Below, piece after piece: positions 53,816 through 63,369 of a DNA stretch of 64,000 nucleotides. The stretch comes from Polaribacter sejongensis (lineage in GTDB: Bacteria; Bacteroidota; Bacteroidia; Flavobacteriales; Flavobacteriaceae): positions 2,735,501 through 2,799,500 of the forward strand of contig NZ_CP150667.1 of assembly GCF_038024065.1 (NCBI RefSeq). The letters are read 5' to 3'. The notes below the pieces were generated by a model. It worked only from the letters and a program-made list of their open reading frames with translations, was not told where the DNA came from and searched no databases. Made by a program: the position numbers and the translations under genes. Position 1 is the first letter of the stretch. The number at the start of each line of letters is the position of its first letter.

Positions 53816-55693
53816 TTATCTACCCATATAAACCAAAAGCACAGAGATATCGCTGGGGGAAACGCCACTTATTCTACTTGCTTGTGATATAGATGTCGGT
53901 TGAATTTTAGTCAACTTTTCTCTAGCCTCAAAAGACAGAGATTTTACTTTTTGATAATTAAAACTAGAAGGAATCATTACATTCTCTAACCTATTTAATT
54001 TATCAGCATTATTCTTTTCTTTCTCTATATAACCAGAGTATTTTAAATGAATAACAGCTTGTTCAATTGCTTCCTTATCAATATTATTTTCTTCTAAAAA
54101 AGCAGTTAATTTCTTTACACTTTTAAAATCAGAAAAATCTAATTGAGGTCTTGCAGCAATTTTATAAAGCTTCATAGATTGGTTAATCAATGCTAAATTC
54201 TTTGCTTCTAAAATAGGATTTATCTCCTCTTGCTTTACACTTGTATTTTGTAAAAAATGAATTAATAAATCTGCTTTTTCTTGTTTTTCGATAACTCTAT
54301 CTAATCTTTCTTGAGAGGCTAAACCTAATTTAAAACCGATTGGTGTTAATCTTAAATCTGCATTATCTTGTCTTAATAAGGTTCTATATTCTGCTCTAGA
54401 TGTAAACATTCTATAAGGCTCTTCTGTACCTTTTGTAATTAAATCATCTATTAAAACACCTATATAAGCTTCGTTTCTTTTTAGAACAAAAGGTTCTTTT
54501 TCTTGCGTTTTTAAAGCAGCATTTACACCCGCCATTAAACCTTGCGCAGCAGCTTCTTCATAACCTGTGGTTCCATTTATTTGTCCTGCGAAGAATAAAT
54601 TCTCAATTATTTTAGTTTCTAACGAATGTTTTAATTGCGTTGGAGGAAAGAAATCATATTCAATCGCATAGCCATATCTTAAAAATTTTACATTTTCAAA
54701 ACCGGCTACAGAACGAATTGCTTTGTCCTGAACATCCTCTGGAAGAGATGTTGAAAAACCATTTACATACATTTCACAAGTAGTCCATCCTTCTGGCTCA
54801 ATAAACATTTGATGTCTATCTTTCGTTGCGAAACGATCTATCTTATCTTCTATCGAAGGACAATATCTTGGTCCTGTAGATTTAATTCTACCATTAAACA
54901 TTGGAGATCTATCAAACCCTGTACGCAACAAATCATGCACATCTAAATTTGTATACGTAAGCCAACAAGAGCGTTGTTTTACCAATGCTTTAGTAGTTGG
55001 TAAGTAAGAAAATTTCTCTGTAACTTCATCACCAGGTTGCTCAATCATTTTAGAATAATCTAAAGATCTACCATCTACTCTTGGTGGAGTTCCTGTTTTC
55101 ATTCTACCAGATTCAAAACCTTTAGCAACTAAATCTTCTGTAATTCCGGTTGATGCTCCCTCACCTGCTCTACCACCTCCAAAACTTTTATCTCCAATAT
55201 GGATCAATCCATTTAAAAAAGTACCAGCAGTTATTACCACAGTTTTGGCTTTAATTTCTAAACCTAAAGCAGTTTTTACTCCAATAATTTTATTATCATC
55301 AAACAATAAACCGTTTACAGAATCTTGATAAAAATCTACATTTTCGGTCAGCTCTAACATCGCTCTCCAGCATTCTGCAAACTGCATTCTGTCAGATTGC
55401 GCTCTCGGACTCCACATTGCAGGTCCTTTAGATTTGTTAAGCATCTTAAATTGTATCGCTGTTTTATCAGTAACAATTCCGCTATAACCTCCTAAAGCAT
55501 CAATCTCTCTAATTATTTGTCCTTTAGCAATTCCTCCCATTGCAGGATTACAACTCATCTGCGCAATATTTTGCAAATTCATTGTAATTAATAAGGTGTG
55601 TGCACCCATGTTTGCAGCAGCAGCTGCAGCCTCACTCCCAGCGTGACCACCTCCTACTACAATAACGTCGTATGTTGTTGAAAATAAACTCAT
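53816..55693 (-). CDS. mnmG: tRNA uridine-34 carboxymethylaminomethyl modification enzyme MnmG
   Basis: This is a 625-residue MnmG/GidA. It has the FAD motif VIVVGGGHAGSEAAAAAANMGA, MSCNPAMGGIAKGQIIREID, GRAGEGASTGIT, the conserved Cys in CPSIEDKI, and the C-terminal helical domain used for MnmE binding. With MnmE it forms cmnm5U34. In many bacteria the gene lies near the replication origin; three parS-like sites surround it here. Confidence 0.97.
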   Translation of the reverse strand: MSLFSTTYDVIVVGGGHAGSEAAAAAANMGAHTLLITMNLQNIAQMSCNPAMGGIAKGQIIREIDALGGYSGIVTDKTAIQFKMLNKSKGPAMWSPRAQSDRMQFAECWRAMLELTENVDFYQDSVNGLLFDDNKIIGVKTALGLEIKAKTVVITAGTFLNGLIHIGDKSFGGGRAGEGASTGITEDLVAKGFESGRMKTGTPPRVDGRSLDYSKMIEQPGDEVTEKFSYLPTTKALVKQRSCWLTYTNLDVHDLLRTGFDRSPMFNGRIKSTGPRYCPSIEDKIDRFATKDRHQMFIEPEGWTTCEMYVNGFSTSLPEDVQDKAIRSVAGFENVKFLRYGYAIEYDFFPPTQLKHSLETKIIENLFFAGQINGTTGYEEAAAQGLMAGVNAALKTQEKEPFVLKRNEAYIGVLIDDLITKGTEEPYRMFTSRAEYRTLLRQDNADLRLTPIGFKLGLASQERLDRVIEKQEKADLLIHFLQNTSVKQEEINPILEAKNLALINQSMKLYKIAARPQLDFSDFKSVKKLTAFLEENNIDKEAIEQAVIHLKYSGYIEKEKNNADKLNRLENVMIPSSFNYQKVKSLSFEAREKLTKIQPTSISQASRISGVSPSDISVLLVYMGR

Positions 55694-55701
55694 TATATTA
55701 T

Positions 55702-55717
55702 GGTTCCACGTGAAACC
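55702..55717. other. parS-like site 3
   Basis: GGTTCCACGTGAAACC has the full CACGTG core and the outer GTT/AAC of TGTTTCACGTGAAACA, with three mismatches, two of them at the outermost positions. It lies eight bases upstream of the mnmG start. Confidence 0.65.
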
Positions 55718-55742
55718 TTGTATTTACATTATTGATTATCAA

Positions 55743-56153
55743 TTATTTGAATTCAGATAATGCCGTATTTTCAGCATTTCTCATCTCTTTTTTCTCAGTT
55801 TCTGTTTTATCTTTATATCCCATATAATGAAGTACACCATGTATCATCACTCTGTGTAATTCCTCTATAAAAGAAACCTCAAAATCTTTCGCATTGTCAG
55901 CAACTCTTTCAATAGAAATATAGATATCTCCACTAATTAATTTACCTAAAGTATTGTCGAAACTAATTACATCCGTTAAAGTATCATGTTGTAAAAACTC
56001 TACATTTAATTTATGAAGGTATTCGTCATCACAAAAAATATAGTTCAACTCACCTAAACTAAAACCTTTTTTTGAAACCACATTATCAATCCAATATTCT
56101 AAAAGATTTTCATCTTTTAAATCAAAATCTGTTTCGTAATTAAAAGTAACCAT
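55743..56153 (-). CDS. ybeY: Endoribonuclease YbeY (rRNA maturation)
   Basis: The 136 residues contain the zinc motif HGVLHYMGYKD. The first two ligand His match the family; the third position, usually His in GYDH, reads Asp/Lys here (YKDKTE), as I recall for other Bacteroidetes members. It acts in 16S 3'-end maturation and 70S quality control. It starts two bases after the stop of the large DUF4175 gene upstream. Confidence 0.93.
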   Translation of the reverse strand: MVTFNYETDFDLKDENLLEYWIDNVVSKKGFSLGELNYIFCDDEYLHKLNVEFLQHDTLTDVISFDNTLGKLISGDIYISIERVADNAKDFEVSFIEELHRVMIHGVLHYMGYKDKTETEKKEMRNAENTALSEFK

Positions 56154-56155
56154 AA

Positions 56156-59100
56156 TTAATCCTTATTTGAGTCAGAAAAATATGCTCTAACCTTGTTTTT
56201 ATAATTCTGCTGCAAAGGTAATGATTGTCTGTTTAATATCTCTGTTTGATTGTAAAACTGCTTTTTAAATTCTAAAGCCTTTATATTTCTCTTTTCAAAT
56301 TCTTTTAAATTATAATTAGACTTTCTTTTTTTATCTTCTCCTTGTTCTAAAGCAGCTTTATCTAACTTTAATAATTCATAATTTAATTGCTGCATTTTTT
56401 GAAGTGTTTCAGCGTTAAAACCTTTTTCTAAAATTTCATTTTCTAAGTCTTCCATCTTTTTTAAAGCTTTGTTTGCTTCTGAATTTTCACCATTTCCAGC
56501 TTCCTCAGACATTTTAATTTGTTCTTGTAATTCTTGTCTTAATAAACTTTGTTGCTTATAAATCTGATAAATTTCTCCATCCAAATCATCTATAGACCCT
56601 CCTTCTCCATTACTGCCTTTCTTTCCATTCTTTCCCTGTTTATCTCCTTTACCATTTTGTCCTTTGCCATCGGGTTTATCGTTTTCTCCTGGTTTATCTC
56701 CTTTTTTGCCTTCTTTACCTTCAGATTTATTATCACTAGGTTTTTTACCTTTTTTCATTCCTTGCTGCATTTTTTCAGACAACTCTCCTTGCTTCTTTAT
56801 AAGGTCGGGCAAACTAAAACCTTTGCCTTTAGATTTCTTTCCTTTGCCCTTTTTCATAGACATAGAATTCTTCATACTACTCAACATATTACTTAAATAA
56901 TCTGCTAAACTATTTACAGAAGTCATAACGTAACGTTGATTAGAAACTCCATATGAAAATAAATTTTCAGAAAAATTATATAAAGATTGTTCTAAATTAT
57001 AATGCGTTGTAGATAAATCATCTTTAATAATTGATGAGATTTTAGGCAATCTCATAGACAACACATACAGACTATCATCTACATGTTCAAAATAAGTTTT
57101 TAATTCATTTTGCTTTTTTAAATCTTGACCAAAATCTGGATGTGATGTAGAAATTTCTTCAAACTTATGCATTAAAGATTCTTGTTTGAAAGAAAAAATA
57201 ACAAGGTTTTCTAAAATTTTACGCAAGTCATCAATGTTTTCTTCCATAGATTCTCCTTCCATTTCCATCATTGCTTTCTGCATTTTAGCACTCATTTCTT
57301 TCATCTTTTTTGATGAATTCTTTTGACTCTTTTTTGCATTAACTTTGTTTTCTTTAGAAATACTTTCTTCGGATTTTTTTAATTCACCATCAATATCTTC
57401 TTTTTCATCTTCCACATCCGGAAGCTCCATAGGTTCCTTTAACTTGTTATTGTCTTTATTTAATTCTTCTAAATCTTTTTTTATAGCTTCAAATTCCTTT
57501 TTTATTTCTCTCTGATTGTCTAAATTATTCTCTTTACTTTTAGATAACTCTTCTTGTTTTTTAGATAATTCTTCAACCTTATTCGAAATTTGCATTGTTT
57601 TCTGCTCAACATAAAAACGTTTCGTTAATTCTAAAATACGTTCTAAACTTCTTTCTTGTTGTTTATTTTGTTGAGATAATTCCTTCGCCTTTTTTAACAA
57701 ATCTTCTTTGTTAAGCTTCTCTCCCATTTTCTGAATTTCATCTAAAAGTTTTTGTTGCTTATCTAATTTTTTAAGTTCTTCAATACGCTTTTTTAATTCT
57801 TCTTTTTTATCCTGAAGATTCTCATTTTCTTCCTTTTTCTCATCTAAATTTTCATGTAACTTTTCAGTTTGTCGTTGCATCATTTTATTATAATTATTCT
57901 GACGCTCTACAAATTTCTCAATCTTCTTTTTGTCATTCCAATTAATCTGCTTCTTTCCTTGTAAATCTTGCTGAACTTTTTCTAATTCTTTCTGCTGCTT
58001 TTGTTGTTTCTGAATTGAATTTGAAATATTATTAATCGTATTTCTTTGTTCTTGCAACAACTCCTCCTCTACTTCATCTGTTGTTTTTTGTCGATAATTA
58101 AAAATTTTAGATTTTGTTTTTTTTCTTCCGTTTATAGCATCATTATCAAAAACCTCAAAAAACAATTCATAGTTAACTCCTGCTTCCAAATTTAATCCGT
58201 CAGGAAACTGATAAAAGAAAGTTTGAATATTTTCTTTCGTTATTGATAACTCAAATTTATTTTGATTTTCAGGCTGCTCGTCATCATAATAAACGAGTTG
58301 TAATTTTTTAATTCCATAGTCATCAGAAATCTGACCAGCAAACTGCGCAGCTCCACGTGAAGTACTATCAATATTAGATTGCACAGAAATCAATGGAAAT
58401 TCATCATTTATAACATCCACAGAAAACTGTAAATTCTCAAAATCTTTTAAATCTTTATTCGATGATGAAATTTGATAATTTAACGGATTCTGAATTATTT
58501 TAGAATATGAAAAAATATTGTCTGAATTTGAATCAAAAAAAACACTTTTTTTATTGTTGATAAAAGCCATAGAATCTGTTTGATTTGCAGATACATTCCA
58601 AGTAATAGTAGTACCTTCGGGAACTATTACATTACCAGAATTTTTGATCATTTCATTTTTCTTACCCAAATATCTAGGATACTTAACATCTAAAGAAATA
58701 GCATTTATAGTAGGTGTTTTTATCACTTCCATTTTATAATCTTGAGATTGAACTCCGTTTGCTTCAATAAAAAAATCAATTGGTTGTTCAACATCAGAAA
58801 AAGTATAAGTAAAGGTTCCGTTACCATTATTTTCTAAAAAATATTGCTGATTTTCAAAGTGGATAAGCGCTTCGATTGGCAACACTTTTCCGAGGGTCTC
58901 AACCAAAATAGAAATAGACTTTCCTTGTATCACTTTTAAATCGTTATTTTTAATCGAAAATAAAAATGGAGCAGGCGGATTATAAGCTGTATTATGATTT
59001 ACAACACGTTGTAAACTTTGAGATAATTTATCATTACTATCTGTAAATAAGGTTATTAAAAATATTATAACAGGAACTATCGCATATTTTAAATACTTTT

Positions 59101-59548
59101 TGTTTTTGGTAAAATCTACAGCTTTTACAAACGGAATTGGTTGTAATTCTGTTTCTTTTTGTTGAATACTTGCTAACAATAAGTCAGAATTATTGCTGTT
59201 TTTTTTCAATTGTAAAACATTCAATAATTTATCCTGAACTTCCGGAAAATGAGCACCAATTATTTTGGAAGATTGTTCATAAGTAATTCCTTTTCTAAGA
59301 CCAATTAATTTAAAAATTGGGAGAAAAATAAATCGAACTAACAAAAAAACTTCCACTAATATAAAAATCCAAAATAAAATAGTTCTTGCGGTTGGTTTTA
59401 ACCACAAAAAATATTCTATAAACACCGTGAAAAAAAAGTATAAACATCCTAAAGAAAGAAATAATATGCTTCCTTTTATCAATTCACTGGTGTAATATTT
59501 ACGTGTAAATTGATGTAACTTCTCTTCTAAATTCTTAAATTCTGCCAT
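56156..59548 (-). CDS. Large membrane-anchored coiled-coil protein (DUF4175-like)
   Basis: The 1130 residues have membrane spans at ~27-45, ~57-76 and ~153-168. An extracytoplasmic beta-rich portion (~200-490) follows, then a long Lys/Glu/Gln-rich coiled coil (~500-780), and a Gly/Lys/Asn low-complexity tract (~905-1000). A final basic helical region ends in YFSDSNKD. It resembles the DUF4175 family of Bacteroidetes. The function is unknown. It shares an operon with ybeY and mnmG. Confidence 0.78.
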   Translation of the reverse strand: MAEFKNLEEKLHQFTRKYYTSELIKGSILFLSLGCLYFFFTVFIEYFLWLKPTARTILFWIFILVEVFLLVRFIFLPIFKLIGLRKGITYEQSSKIIGAHFPEVQDKLLNVLQLKKNSNNSDLLLASIQQKETELQPIPFVKAVDFTKNKKYLKYAIVPVIIFLITLFTDSNDKLSQSLQRVVNHNTAYNPPAPFLFSIKNNDLKVIQGKSISILVETLGKVLPIEALIHFENQQYFLENNGNGTFTYTFSDVEQPIDFFIEANGVQSQDYKMEVIKTPTINAISLDVKYPRYLGKKNEMIKNSGNVIVPEGTTITWNVSANQTDSMAFINNKKSVFFDSNSDNIFSYSKIIQNPLNYQISSSNKDLKDFENLQFSVDVINDEFPLISVQSNIDSTSRGAAQFAGQISDDYGIKKLQLVYYDDEQPENQNKFELSITKENIQTFFYQFPDGLNLEAGVNYELFFEVFDNDAINGRKKTKSKIFNYRQKTTDEVEEELLQEQRNTINNISNSIQKQQKQQKELEKVQQDLQGKKQINWNDKKKIEKFVERQNNYNKMMQRQTEKLHENLDEKKEENENLQDKKEELKKRIEELKKLDKQQKLLDEIQKMGEKLNKEDLLKKAKELSQQNKQQERSLERILELTKRFYVEQKTMQISNKVEELSKKQEELSKSKENNLDNQREIKKEFEAIKKDLEELNKDNNKLKEPMELPDVEDEKEDIDGELKKSEESISKENKVNAKKSQKNSSKKMKEMSAKMQKAMMEMEGESMEENIDDLRKILENLVIFSFKQESLMHKFEEISTSHPDFGQDLKKQNELKTYFEHVDDSLYVLSMRLPKISSIIKDDLSTTHYNLEQSLYNFSENLFSYGVSNQRYVMTSVNSLADYLSNMLSSMKNSMSMKKGKGKKSKGKGFSLPDLIKKQGELSEKMQQGMKKGKKPSDNKSEGKEGKKGDKPGENDKPDGKGQNGKGDKQGKNGKKGSNGEGGSIDDLDGEIYQIYKQQSLLRQELQEQIKMSEEAGNGENSEANKALKKMEDLENEILEKGFNAETLQKMQQLNYELLKLDKAALEQGEDKKRKSNYNLKEFEKRNIKALEFKKQFYNQTEILNRQSLPLQQNYKNKVRAYFSDSNKD

Positions 59549-59658
59549 AAATAACGTTTAAAAGTACTATTTTTACATAGATGCACAACCAAATAATTGT
59601 TAAAACGATTTTTGTGAGTAATTAAAAAATAGCACCACTAAATTTTAAAATTAAAAAA

Positions 59659-60498
59659 ATGAAACAAATTACCAACTTTCTATTTTTATTCTTATCCATA
59701 TCTGCATTTTCTCAAGGACCTTGGACACAAGAAAAAGGGAAATTTTACACACAAATATCGTTTTCTACCATACCTAGTTATAATGAATTGTTTGGTGATC
59801 CTGATTATACTATTAATGGTGAACTAACTGATAATACAGTTCAACTTTATGGTGAATATGGTCTTACAAATAATACAACATTGATTGTAAATATGCCTTA
59901 TAAAATTATTAAACACAAAGAGTTAGTAAATCCTTGTGTATTTGGTCCTTGTCCAGAATATACAAATAATAAAACTGCTTTAGGAAATATTGAAATTGGT
60001 GTAAAACATAATTTCTATAAAAAAGATTGGTTACTTTCTGGTCAGTTTTCTATAGAATCGAATACAGGTTCGTATGATGAAAATTCTGGTTTAAGAACAG
60101 GTTATGATGCATTTACGTTCACTCCCCTATTCTTAGCTGGTAAAAGTTTTAATAAATCTTATTTACAAACATTTATAGGTACAAAAATTAGAACCAATAA
60201 TTACAGTTCTAATTTTAAAGTTGGTGGAGAATATGGTGGTAAAGTTTATAAAAATATTTGGTTGATTGGTTTTCTAGATATCGAAAAATCATTTAAAAAT
60301 GGAGATGTAGAAATACCAAATTCTAATAAAGCAACAGGTTTGTATGTTAATGATCAAGAATATGGAGTTGTAGGTTTAAAAGCAATTGGAGAGTTTTCTG
60401 ATAATTTTGGAATTACAGCAAGTTTACCCGCTGCTTTTTACGGAAACAATGTTGCCAAACAAGTAGCTTTAACAGTTGGAATTTATAAAAAGTTTTAG
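59659..60498 (+). CDS. Outer-membrane beta-barrel protein of unknown function
   Basis: The 279 residues start with a signal peptide (MKQITNFLFLFLSISAFSQ) and alternate polar/hydrophobic strands, ending in VGIYKKF with a terminal Phe, the usual barrel C-terminal signature. The family cannot be named from sequence. It is a single-gene transcript ended by a 33-nt palindrome and T-run. Confidence 0.75.
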   Translation: MKQITNFLFLFLSISAFSQGPWTQEKGKFYTQISFSTIPSYNELFGDPDYTINGELTDNTVQLYGEYGLTNNTTLIVNMPYKIIKHKELVNPCVFGPCPEYTNNKTALGNIEIGVKHNFYKKDWLLSGQFSIESNTGSYDENSGLRTGYDAFTFTPLFLAGKSFNKSYLQTFIGTKIRTNNYSSNFKVGGEYGGKVYKNIWLIGFLDIEKSFKNGDVEIPNSNKATGLYVNDQEYGVVGLKAIGEFSDNFGITASLPAAFYGNNVAKQVALTVGIYKKF

Positions 60499-60534
60499 AA
60501 AATTAACTCATATATCAAAATTAGTAAGAATATC

Positions 60535-60567
60535 AGACCCTTCAGGTTTTAAAAACCTGAAGGGTCT
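60535..60567. repeat. 33-nt perfect palindrome (CCTTCAGG type), copy 3
   Basis: Identical to the copies at 22744 and 50014. It begins 37 bases past the outer-membrane gene stop and is followed by TTTTTATA, so it probably terminates that gene. Confidence 0.92.
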
Positions 60568-60576
60568 TTTTATATT

Positions 60577-60720
60577 ATTAAAACTTCGACAGGCTCAGTT
60601 TGACATTTTGAGTTTAAATTGATATTCGTTTTTAATTTATACGATTCTAAAATTAATAAAAATTCTATACTTCCAATTAAAAAGACGAATGTCTGTCTGA
60701 GCTTGTCGAAGACTTTTTAA
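60577..60720. repeat. ~144-bp repeat with CTTCGACAGGCTCAG ends, copy 1
   Basis: It starts near TTAAAACTTCGACAGGCTCAG and ends with CTGAGCTTGTCGAAGACTTTTTAA. The inverted ends flank an AT-rich body. A near-identical direct copy follows at 60801-60946. Confidence 0.9.
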
Positions 60721-60800
60721 TTATAATAACTTTTGAACTTTAAAATTAAATTATCAAAAGTTTTAATTTATTTATTTAACTATCTCCGAAATGAACTTTT

Positions 60801-60946
60801 ATTAAAACTTCGACAGGCTCAGTTTGACATTTTGAGTTTAAATTGATATTTCTTTTTTTAATTTATACGATTCTAAAATTAATAAAAAATCTATACTTCC
60901 AATTAAAAAAGACGAATGTCTGTCTGAGCTTGTAGAAGACTTTTTA
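60801..60946. repeat. ~146-bp repeat with CTTCGACAGGCTCAG ends, copy 2
   Basis: Near-identical to 60577-60720, with small length changes in T- and A-runs and one base change in the right end (TTGTAGAAG instead of TTGTCGAAG). The direct order with an ~80-bp spacer suggests recent duplication. With copy 1 it fills most of the 651-base gap before gltX. Confidence 0.9.
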
Positions 60947-61056
60947 ACACCATTCATTTAGAACCTAGTAAGATTCATTTTATTTATTCATCTTTTGTAA
61001 TTAAAAAACACCGCTAATTTTTCTTTTCCCTAATTTCTATTCTCTCTTTTAAAAAC

Positions 61057-61064
61057 TATCTTTG
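61057..61064 (+). promoter_or_regulatory. -7 box of gltX with an ~85-base leader
   Basis: TATCTTTG lies 85 bases before the gltX ATG. The leader carries CCTTAA...TTAAGG and CTGC-TTTA-GCAG hairpins of unknown significance. Confidence 0.5.
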
Positions 61065-61149
61065 CGCATTAAAAAAGCACCTTAATTATTCTTTAAGGTA
61101 CATATATAATGTCTTAGCTGCTTTAGCAGGAATCAAAAAAAACAAAAAA

Positions 61150-62670
61150 ATGGAATCTAATGTTCGCGTTCGTTTTGCACCAAGTCCTACAGGACCTTTA
61201 CATATTGGAGGTGTAAGAACAGCTTTATACAATTATTTATTTGCTAAAAAATACAATGGAACGTTTGTGCTTCGTATAGAAGATACAGACCAAACGCGTT
61301 ATGTTGCAAATGCAGAACAATATATTATAGACGCTTTAGAATGGTGTAATATTCCTTTTGATGAAGGTCCAGGAAAGAACGAAAAATTTGGTCCTTACAG
61401 ACAATCAGAACGTAAAGAATTGTACAAAGAATATGCAGATAAACTAATTGAAACTGGTTGGGCATATTATTGTTTTGATTCTACTGAAGCTTTAGATGCA
61501 GAAAGAAAAGCACACGAAGCAGAAGGAAAAACCTTTATTTACAACTGGCATAACAGAGCACAAGGACGTTTGGTAAACTCATTGGTTTTAACTGATGAAG
61601 AAGTACAAAACAAAATTAATGCTGGTGAGAATTATGTAATCCGTTTTAAAACGCCACAAGATCAGCTTTTAAGAATGGAAGATGAAATTCGTGGAAATAT
61701 TAGAATTGATACCAATACTTTAGATGATAAAATTTTATTTAAAGGAGACGGAATGCCAACGTATCATTTAGCAAATATTGTTGATGATCATTTAATGGAA
61801 ATTACACACGTAATTCGTGGAGAAGAATGGTTACCTTCTATGCCACTACATGTTTTACTATATAAAGCTTTTGGTTGGGATGCTCCTAAATTTGCGCATT
61901 TACCGTTAATTTTAAAACCTGTTGGTAAAGGAAAATTAAGCAAACGTGATGGTGATAAATTAGGTTTCCCAGTGTTTCCTTTAGAATATACGAATGAAGT
62001 CTCTGGTGATGTTTCACGTGGATACAAAGAAGATGGTTATTTTTCTGATGCTTTTATAAACATGTTGGCTTTCTTAGGATGGAATCCTGGAACAGAACAA
62101 GAATTATTTAATTTAGAAGGATTAATTGAAGCTTTCGAATTAAAACGTGTAAGTAAATCTGGAGCAAAATTTAGTCCGGATAAAGCAAAATGGTTCAATC
62201 AACAATATATGCAGACAAAGTCTGATGATGAATTGACTGATCTATACTTGCCTCTTTTAGCTGAAAAAGGAATTACAAAAGACAAAGAGTTTGTTTTAAA
62301 AGTAGTTTCATCAATTAAAGAAAGAGCAACTTTTGTAAATGATTTTTGGGATTTATCTAGTTTCTTTTTTGAAACACCAACAGAATACGATGCAAAAGCT
62401 TCTAAAAAGAATTGGAAAGAAGGAACAGCTGAATTAATGCAAGAATTAATTACTGTAATTTCATCAAACAAAGATTTATCATCAGAAAATACAGAAAAAG
62501 AAATTAAAGAATGGATTACTGCTAAAGAAATTGGTTTTGGTAAAGTAATGCAACCTTTACGTTTATCTTTAGTTGGTAAATTAGCGGGTCCACATTTATT
62601 TGATATTATTGCAATGATTGGTAAAAATGAAACTATTAAAAGATTAGAAAACGCAATAGAAAAACTTTAA
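61150..62670 (+). CDS. gltX: Glutamyl-tRNA synthetase
   Basis: The 506-residue class I synthetase has the HIGH-type motif PTGPLHIGGVRTALYNYLF and the KMSKS-type GKLSKRDGDKLGFP. The anticodon-binding C-terminal domain is complete. It charges tRNA-Glu. It starts behind a TAnnTTTG box; its stop is two bases from the next gene's start. Confidence 0.97.
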   Translation: MESNVRVRFAPSPTGPLHIGGVRTALYNYLFAKKYNGTFVLRIEDTDQTRYVANAEQYIIDALEWCNIPFDEGPGKNEKFGPYRQSERKELYKEYADKLIETGWAYYCFDSTEALDAERKAHEAEGKTFIYNWHNRAQGRLVNSLVLTDEEVQNKINAGENYVIRFKTPQDQLLRMEDEIRGNIRIDTNTLDDKILFKGDGMPTYHLANIVDDHLMEITHVIRGEEWLPSMPLHVLLYKAFGWDAPKFAHLPLILKPVGKGKLSKRDGDKLGFPVFPLEYTNEVSGDVSRGYKEDGYFSDAFINMLAFLGWNPGTEQELFNLEGLIEAFELKRVSKSGAKFSPDKAKWFNQQYMQTKSDDELTDLYLPLLAEKGITKDKEFVLKVVSSIKERATFVNDFWDLSSFFFETPTEYDAKASKKNWKEGTAELMQELITVISSNKDLSSENTEKEIKEWITAKEIGFGKVMQPLRLSLVGKLAGPHLFDIIAMIGKNETIKRLENAIEKL

Positions 62671-62672
62671 TT

Positions 62673-63209
62673 ATGAAAAATTTTATCCTTCTTATTATTC
62701 TATTTTGTGCTCTTACAGCTCAAGCACAATATGGAAATGGTAGTAGTAGACAACGACAAAATCAAATGCCACAAACGGAACAAAAGGCTCCAGATCCAGA
62801 TTTTAATGTAGAAAGATATATTGGTATTGTTAATTATGACATAGAAAAAGCAGCTAAAAAATCAAGTGTTAAGCTTTCTTCAACTGAAGGACAAGAATTC
62901 TCTAGGGTATTGACTAAGTACAATAAAGATATTAAAGACATCACTAGAATTAATACGTTTGTATTAAGAAGTACGAAAGATATGGTTGAAAATTATCAGA
63001 AAACAGTAATGAAAACTGGTGATAATTCTTCACAAAAAAAAGTGATGACAACAATGAGTGAAAACCTCAAGCCTATTTCTGAAATATTAAAGAAAGAAGA
63101 TAGAGAACTTGATAAAACAATAAAAGCGTTACTTTCTGAAAAGCAATATAAAAAGTGGATTAAGTACAACAAAAAAATATATAAAGTTTTTCCAAAAGAA
63201 GAAGAATAA
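62673..63209 (+). CDS. Secreted helical hypothetical protein
   Basis: The 178 residues have a signal peptide (MKNFILLIILFCALTAQAQ), a Gln/Ser/Arg-rich linker (YGNGSSRQRQNQMPQ) and a helical, Lys-rich mature part with no recognised fold. It lies two bases after gltX on the same strand, an unusual partner; a terminator follows. Function unknown. Confidence 0.7.
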   Translation: MKNFILLIILFCALTAQAQYGNGSSRQRQNQMPQTEQKAPDPDFNVERYIGIVNYDIEKAAKKSSVKLSSTEGQEFSRVLTKYNKDIKDITRINTFVLRSTKDMVENYQKTVMKTGDNSSQKKVMTTMSENLKPISEILKKEDRELDKTIKALLSEKQYKKWIKYNKKIYKVFPKEEE

Positions 63210-63228
63210 TTTATAAACTTCACAATAT

Positions 63229-63268
63229 AAAAATCCTGTAAAAATACTTTTTACAGGATTTTTTTTTA
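63229..63268 (+). terminator. Terminator after the gltX operon
   Basis: AAATCCTGTAAAAA pairs with TTTTTACAGGATTT, followed by a run of T. It ends the gltX and 178-aa transcript. Confidence 0.9.
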
Positions 63269-63369
63269 ATAAAACTGTAACAATATAATAAAAATACGTC
63301 CTATAAATAATTACTTAAATACCCTATCTTTACATATAAACAAATTATTAACTAAATAAAAAATAAACT

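Noticed and set aside
61065..61149. Possible tRNA in the gltX leader
   Set aside because: Two small hairpins are present, but no cloverleaf, T-loop GTTCRA or acceptor stem can be formed.
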